Assembly (NCBI GenBank): GCA_031272575.1
Contig: JAISTO010000042.1
Span: forward strand, 1-7,254
Direction of reading: 5' to 3'
DNA from: Treponema sp.
GTDB taxonomy: Bacteria > Spirochaetota > Spirochaetia > Treponematales > Breznakiellaceae
DNA length: 7,254 nucleotides
The notes under the pieces are model-generated. The model did no database searches. It was not told where the DNA came from and saw only the letters and a program-made list of their open reading frames with translations. The position numbers and the translations under genes are program-made. Shown here piece by piece: positions 5,037 to 7,254 of the stretch. Numbering within the stretch: the first letter of the stretch is position 1; every line of letters begins with the position of its first letter.

Positions 5037-6197
5037 ATGATTGATATCGGTCCCATTCATCGCAAAGAATATGAGTTCGGCAGGGATCGATCCACGCCGA
5101 TCTGTGTCGGAGAGGCGCCGGGCCGCATTCACTATTTGGGGGAGCACAGCGAGCAGGGCGCGGGACTTTTTCTCTCGTCCGCGATAAACCGCTACGTGCG
5201 GGTAGCGGTAAGTCCGCGCAACGATTCGGCGCTGCGCTTTTTCGCCGCGGATGCGGGGGAGCACAAGCGTACGAGCATCCCGAATCTGCGGTATCGGAGG
5301 GAGGATCGCTGGGCCAACCATATGAAGGCCGCGGTGCAGGTCTTTGTGAATCTCGGTTTCCCGGTGAAGGGTCTCAACTTCACCATGATGAGGGACATTC
5401 CCAAGAACGCGGGGCTCGGCTCGACCGAGGCGGTCGAGATGGCCGCGCTCTTCGCGCTCAAGGCACTCTTCCGCGCCCCCACGAAGAACCGGCTCCTCGT
5501 CGCCAACCTGCTGGAAGTCAAAAAAGAGTACTACGGCAAAAATTACAGCCCGGTCGACTACCTTATCAGCATCGAGGCCCGCAAGGATCAATTCCTGGTG
5601 ATTGACGAGGGCGCCGGGGAGATACGCAAGATCAAATCGCCGCTTACGAAGTACTCGCTGCTCGTCACCAATTCGAAGGTGCCCCGTTTCGGCATAGAGG
5701 ATGACATGCACGAACGCCAGGAGGAGGTGGCAAAGGCAAAGCGCCGCCTCGCGATCACGCGCCCGGGCGCCACGCTCCGCAGCCTCGTCAACGCGGATCT
5801 GCGGGAGGCGCTCGCCGGTATCCCCGAAGAGGCCCGCCGCATGACGACCCATGTGATCCGCGAGTACAAGCGCATATCCGGGGCGGAAGAGGCGCTCAAA
5901 GCCGGGGATATTCCCGCTCTGGCGAAGATTTTTGCCCACTCGCAGGAGAGCCTGCGGGACCTCTACGAGGTCTCCTGCCCGGAGATCGACTGGCTCGTGA
6001 AGCGGACGCAGGAAATGGAGGGCGTGGCCGGCAGCCGCATGACGGGCCGCGGCTTCGGCGGCTGCACCTTCACCTTTATCACCGAGGAGGCGATCCCCCA
6101 GTACCAGAAACGCCTCGAAGAATACGAGCGCATTTTCGGGTTCCAGCCCATAGTGTACGAAATGAAGATGGTGCCCGGGGTGCACCTGGCGGAATGA
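5037..6197 (+). CDS. Galactokinase-like GHMP-family small-molecule kinase
   Basis: The 386-residue protein has the three GHMP kinase signatures. APGRIHYLGEH (27-37) is the sugar-binding N-terminal motif, PKNAGLGSTEAVEMAA (122-137) is the ATP phosphate loop, and RMTGRGFGGC (334-343) is the C-terminal motif. The order and spacing fit galactokinase (GalK), which makes galactose-1-phosphate for the Leloir pathway. D174 in SPVDYLI aligns with the catalytic Asp of the galactokinase MDQF segment. The usual GEHTDYNGG reads GEHSEQGAG here, so the galactose-contacting Asp is Glu and neighbouring residues differ. The substrate may therefore be another sugar. The start at 5037 is chosen because the in-frame ATG at 5007 overlaps the -10 box; AAAGGGG precedes 5037. 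The gene overlaps surE by 4 nt. No other Leloir genes are in the window. Confidence 0.85.
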   Translation: MIDIGPIHRKEYEFGRDRSTPICVGEAPGRIHYLGEHSEQGAGLFLSSAINRYVRVAVSPRNDSALRFFAADAGEHKRTSIPNLRYRREDRWANHMKAAVQVFVNLGFPVKGLNFTMMRDIPKNAGLGSTEAVEMAALFALKALFRAPTKNRLLVANLLEVKKEYYGKNYSPVDYLISIEARKDQFLVIDEGAGEIRKIKSPLTKYSLLVTNSKVPRFGIEDDMHERQEEVAKAKRRLAITRPGATLRSLVNADLREALAGIPEEARRMTTHVIREYKRISGAEEALKAGDIPALAKIFAHSQESLRDLYEVSCPEIDWLVKRTQEMEGVAGSRMTGRGFGGCTFTFITEEAIPQYQKRLEEYERIFGFQPIVYEMKMVPGVHLAE

Positions 6198-6913
6198 ACA
6201 TCCTCTTAACCAACGATGACGGCATCGAAAGCGAGGGCCTGCGCCTCCTCGCGGACGCGCTGCGAAAGGACGGCCGCACGAAGGGGCATCGCTATGTGCT
6301 GCTGGCCCCCGACGGGGATCGCTCCGGGGTATCGCAGAGCCTGCGCCTCTTTTCGCGGTCGGTGCGGGTGCGCCGGCGGGGGTCTGACGAGTGGGAGTGC
6401 GACGGCAATCCGGCGGACTGCGTCATAACCGCGATGGCCGGGGCCGTGCCGGGCTTCAGGCCGGATGCGGTGCTGGCCGGCATCAACAAAGGCGAGAACC
6501 TGGGCACCGACATCGTGTACTCGGGTACGGCCGCGGCCGCGCGCCAGGGGGCCCTGCTCGGGGCGCCGGGCATCGCGCTCTCGCTCGCGGGGGAGCCGCC
6601 CTTCCACTGGGACCAGGCGATCGAGTGGGTGCTGTCCCGCCTCGCGTACCTCCTGGGCGCCTGGCGGCCGGGCTGCTTTTTAAACGTGAATATCCCTGAC
6701 CGGCCGGAGGGGCTCCTGCCTGATGTCCACACCTGGCCCGGGGTAAAAACCTATCACGACACGCTGCGCATGCAGCCTGAGGGGGACACGATCAGGTGCG
6801 CGTTCACGAAGGGCGGAAGCGACGCGCTCGATCAGGCAGGCTGTGACTGGGCTGCGGTGCAGGCGGGCGCGGTCTCGATATCAGCGGTCAGCACGCAGCC
6901 GGCCGCAATTTAA
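6194..6913 (+). CDS. surE: 5'/3'-nucleotidase SurE (survival protein)
   Basis: SurE is a metal-dependent cytoplasmic phosphatase that removes phosphate from nucleoside 5'- and 3'-monophosphates and is tied to stationary-phase survival in many bacteria. The 239-residue protein has the family's conserved blocks: N-terminal MNILLTNDDGI with metal ligands D8 and D9, APDGDRSGVSQSL with S44, the GNPADCV segment at 71-77, and AGINKGENLGTDIVYSGTAA, where N98 completes the metal site. Length is close to the usual 240-260. The start ATG shares ATGA with the kinase stop codon and has no good ribosome binding site of its own (only GGCGGA nearby), so translation should depend on the kinase gene. This pairing suggests co-regulation but not a shared reaction. 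Identity is firm. Confidence 0.96.
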   Translation: MNILLTNDDGIESEGLRLLADALRKDGRTKGHRYVLLAPDGDRSGVSQSLRLFSRSVRVRRRGSDEWECDGNPADCVITAMAGAVPGFRPDAVLAGINKGENLGTDIVYSGTAAAARQGALLGAPGIALSLAGEPPFHWDQAIEWVLSRLAYLLGAWRPGCFLNVNIPDRPEGLLPDVHTWPGVKTYHDTLRMQPEGDTIRCAFTKGGSDALDQAGCDWAAVQAGAVSISAVSTQPAAI

Positions 6914-6952
6914 CGAGTGGATGATACGGAAACAAGCGCGCAAAGTTACTAT

Positions 6953-6957
6953 GGAGG
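6953..6957 (+). promoter_or_regulatory. Shine-Dalgarno site of the 59-residue ORF
   Basis: GGAGG lies 8 nt before the ATG at 6966. It selects this start over the ATG at 6951 and over the frame that continues upstream into surE. Confidence 0.75.
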
Positions 6958-6965
6958 AAAAACGT

Positions 6966-7145
6966 ATGGATACGAAAGAACAGGTGGTCATTGATATGAG
7001 CAATGACTACAAAGATGGGCTGCCGAAAGAGTGCACCAGCGGGTGGCTTGAGTTTCAGGGGGCGGAATATCTTCCAAAACCGGTAATCAGCCATGTGGAG
7101 TTATCGCCTGAAATCAAGCATAAAATGGAGGAAGTCGCGCTTTAA
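6966..7145 (+). CDS. Small hypothetical protein, 59 residues
   Basis: The gene encodes a soluble, mildly acidic protein of 59 residues starting MDTKEQVVIDMSNDYKDGLP and ending HKMEEVAL. No signal peptide or membrane helix is visible, and I do not recognise a family. There is a single Cys (C23) and one Trp (W27), and the C-terminal third looks helical and charged. Support for a real gene comes from the strong GGAGG site 8 nt upstream and a clean ATG-to-TAA frame 52 nt after surE on the same strand. Its base composition is clearly less GC-rich than surE and the kinase, so it may be a recent or fast-evolving addition, or serve a small regulatory or structural role. It could be read from the kinase-surE transcript, since no separate promoter is clear. 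Confidence 0.65.
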   Translation: MDTKEQVVIDMSNDYKDGLPKECTSGWLEFQGAEYLPKPVISHVELSPEIKHKMEEVAL

Positions 7146-7205
7146 GCCTAAACTTGTCCCATATCTTTAGCCCACTCTGAAGAAACAGGATTTTAAGAAT
7201 TTAAC

Positions 7206-7254
7206 CGCGAATTATGCTAATGAACGCGAATTTTATTAAGAGTAATATTCGCGT
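7206..7254. repeat. CGCGAAT repeat cluster with hairpin, running to the window edge
   Basis: CGCGAAT occurs at 7206-7212 and 7225-7231, 19 nt apart. ACGCGAAT (7224-7231) is inverted as ATTCGCGT (7247-7254). Inside it, ATTA (7235-7238) pairs with TAAT (7243-7246) around AGAG, giving an 8+4 bp stem with a 3-nt TTT bulge. A smaller ATTA-TGC-TAAT hairpin lies at 7211-7221. This looks like part of an interspersed palindromic (REP-like or MITE-like) element, probably continuing beyond the edge. It could also help end transcription. Confidence 0.55.

Noticed and set aside
4977..6185. Long minus-strand open frame (402 codons) opposite the GHMP kinase
   Set aside because: The plus strand carries all three GHMP motifs with a promoter. 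The antisense frame has no recognisable domain and is a by-product of GC-rich codon use.

Overview
This window looks like a chromosomal segment of a fairly GC-rich bacterium, most likely a spirochaete of the Treponema type. That is an inference. It rests on the tRNA-tig-clpP order, a bacterial XPB-type helicase (best known from actinobacteria and spirochaetes), and a regulator built on a seven-helix 7TMR-DISM-like membrane module, a class common in spirochaetes and Bacteroidetes. No phage genes, transposases or CRISPR arrays are visible.

Left part (1-1748, minus strand): a tRNA-Leu(UAG), the trigger factor gene tig and the 5' end of clpP read leftwards, apparently as one transcription unit. 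The promoter lies just upstream of the tRNA. tig starts at a GTG 24 nt after the tRNA, and clpP overlaps the end of tig by 8 nt. This is a protein folding and proteolysis operon headed by a tRNA.

Centre (1755-4929, plus strand): an XPB/ERCC3-like DNA helicase is transcribed divergently from the tRNA. The two -35 boxes are only 6 bp apart. Next comes a membrane-spanning transcription factor with a signal peptide, a periplasmic jelly-roll-like domain, about seven membrane helices and a C-terminal LuxR/GerE helix-turn-helix. Both genes have a -10 box exactly 6 nt before the ATG and no Shine-Dalgarno sequence, so both are predicted to be leaderless.

Right part (4930-7145, plus strand): a good sigma70-type promoter, whose spacer is filled by a perfect 20-bp dyad, drives a galactokinase-like GHMP kinase. 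surE (survival-protein nucleotidase) follows with a 4-nt ATGA overlap. A 59-codon gene of unknown function follows with its own strong ribosome binding site. The last 109 bases are AT-rich and hold a small inverted/direct repeat cluster around CGCGAAT that continues to the window edge.

The most interesting part is 3440-6197. It combines a one-piece membrane LuxR regulator, a 22-bp dyad at about -43.5 of its own promoter, a 14/15 inverted copy of that motif beyond the far end of the gene (upstream of the kinase), and a second, different dyad inside the kinase promoter. Together these suggest a membrane-sensed, possibly sugar-responsive regulatory circuit. That reading is inference; the sequence elements themselves are directly visible.
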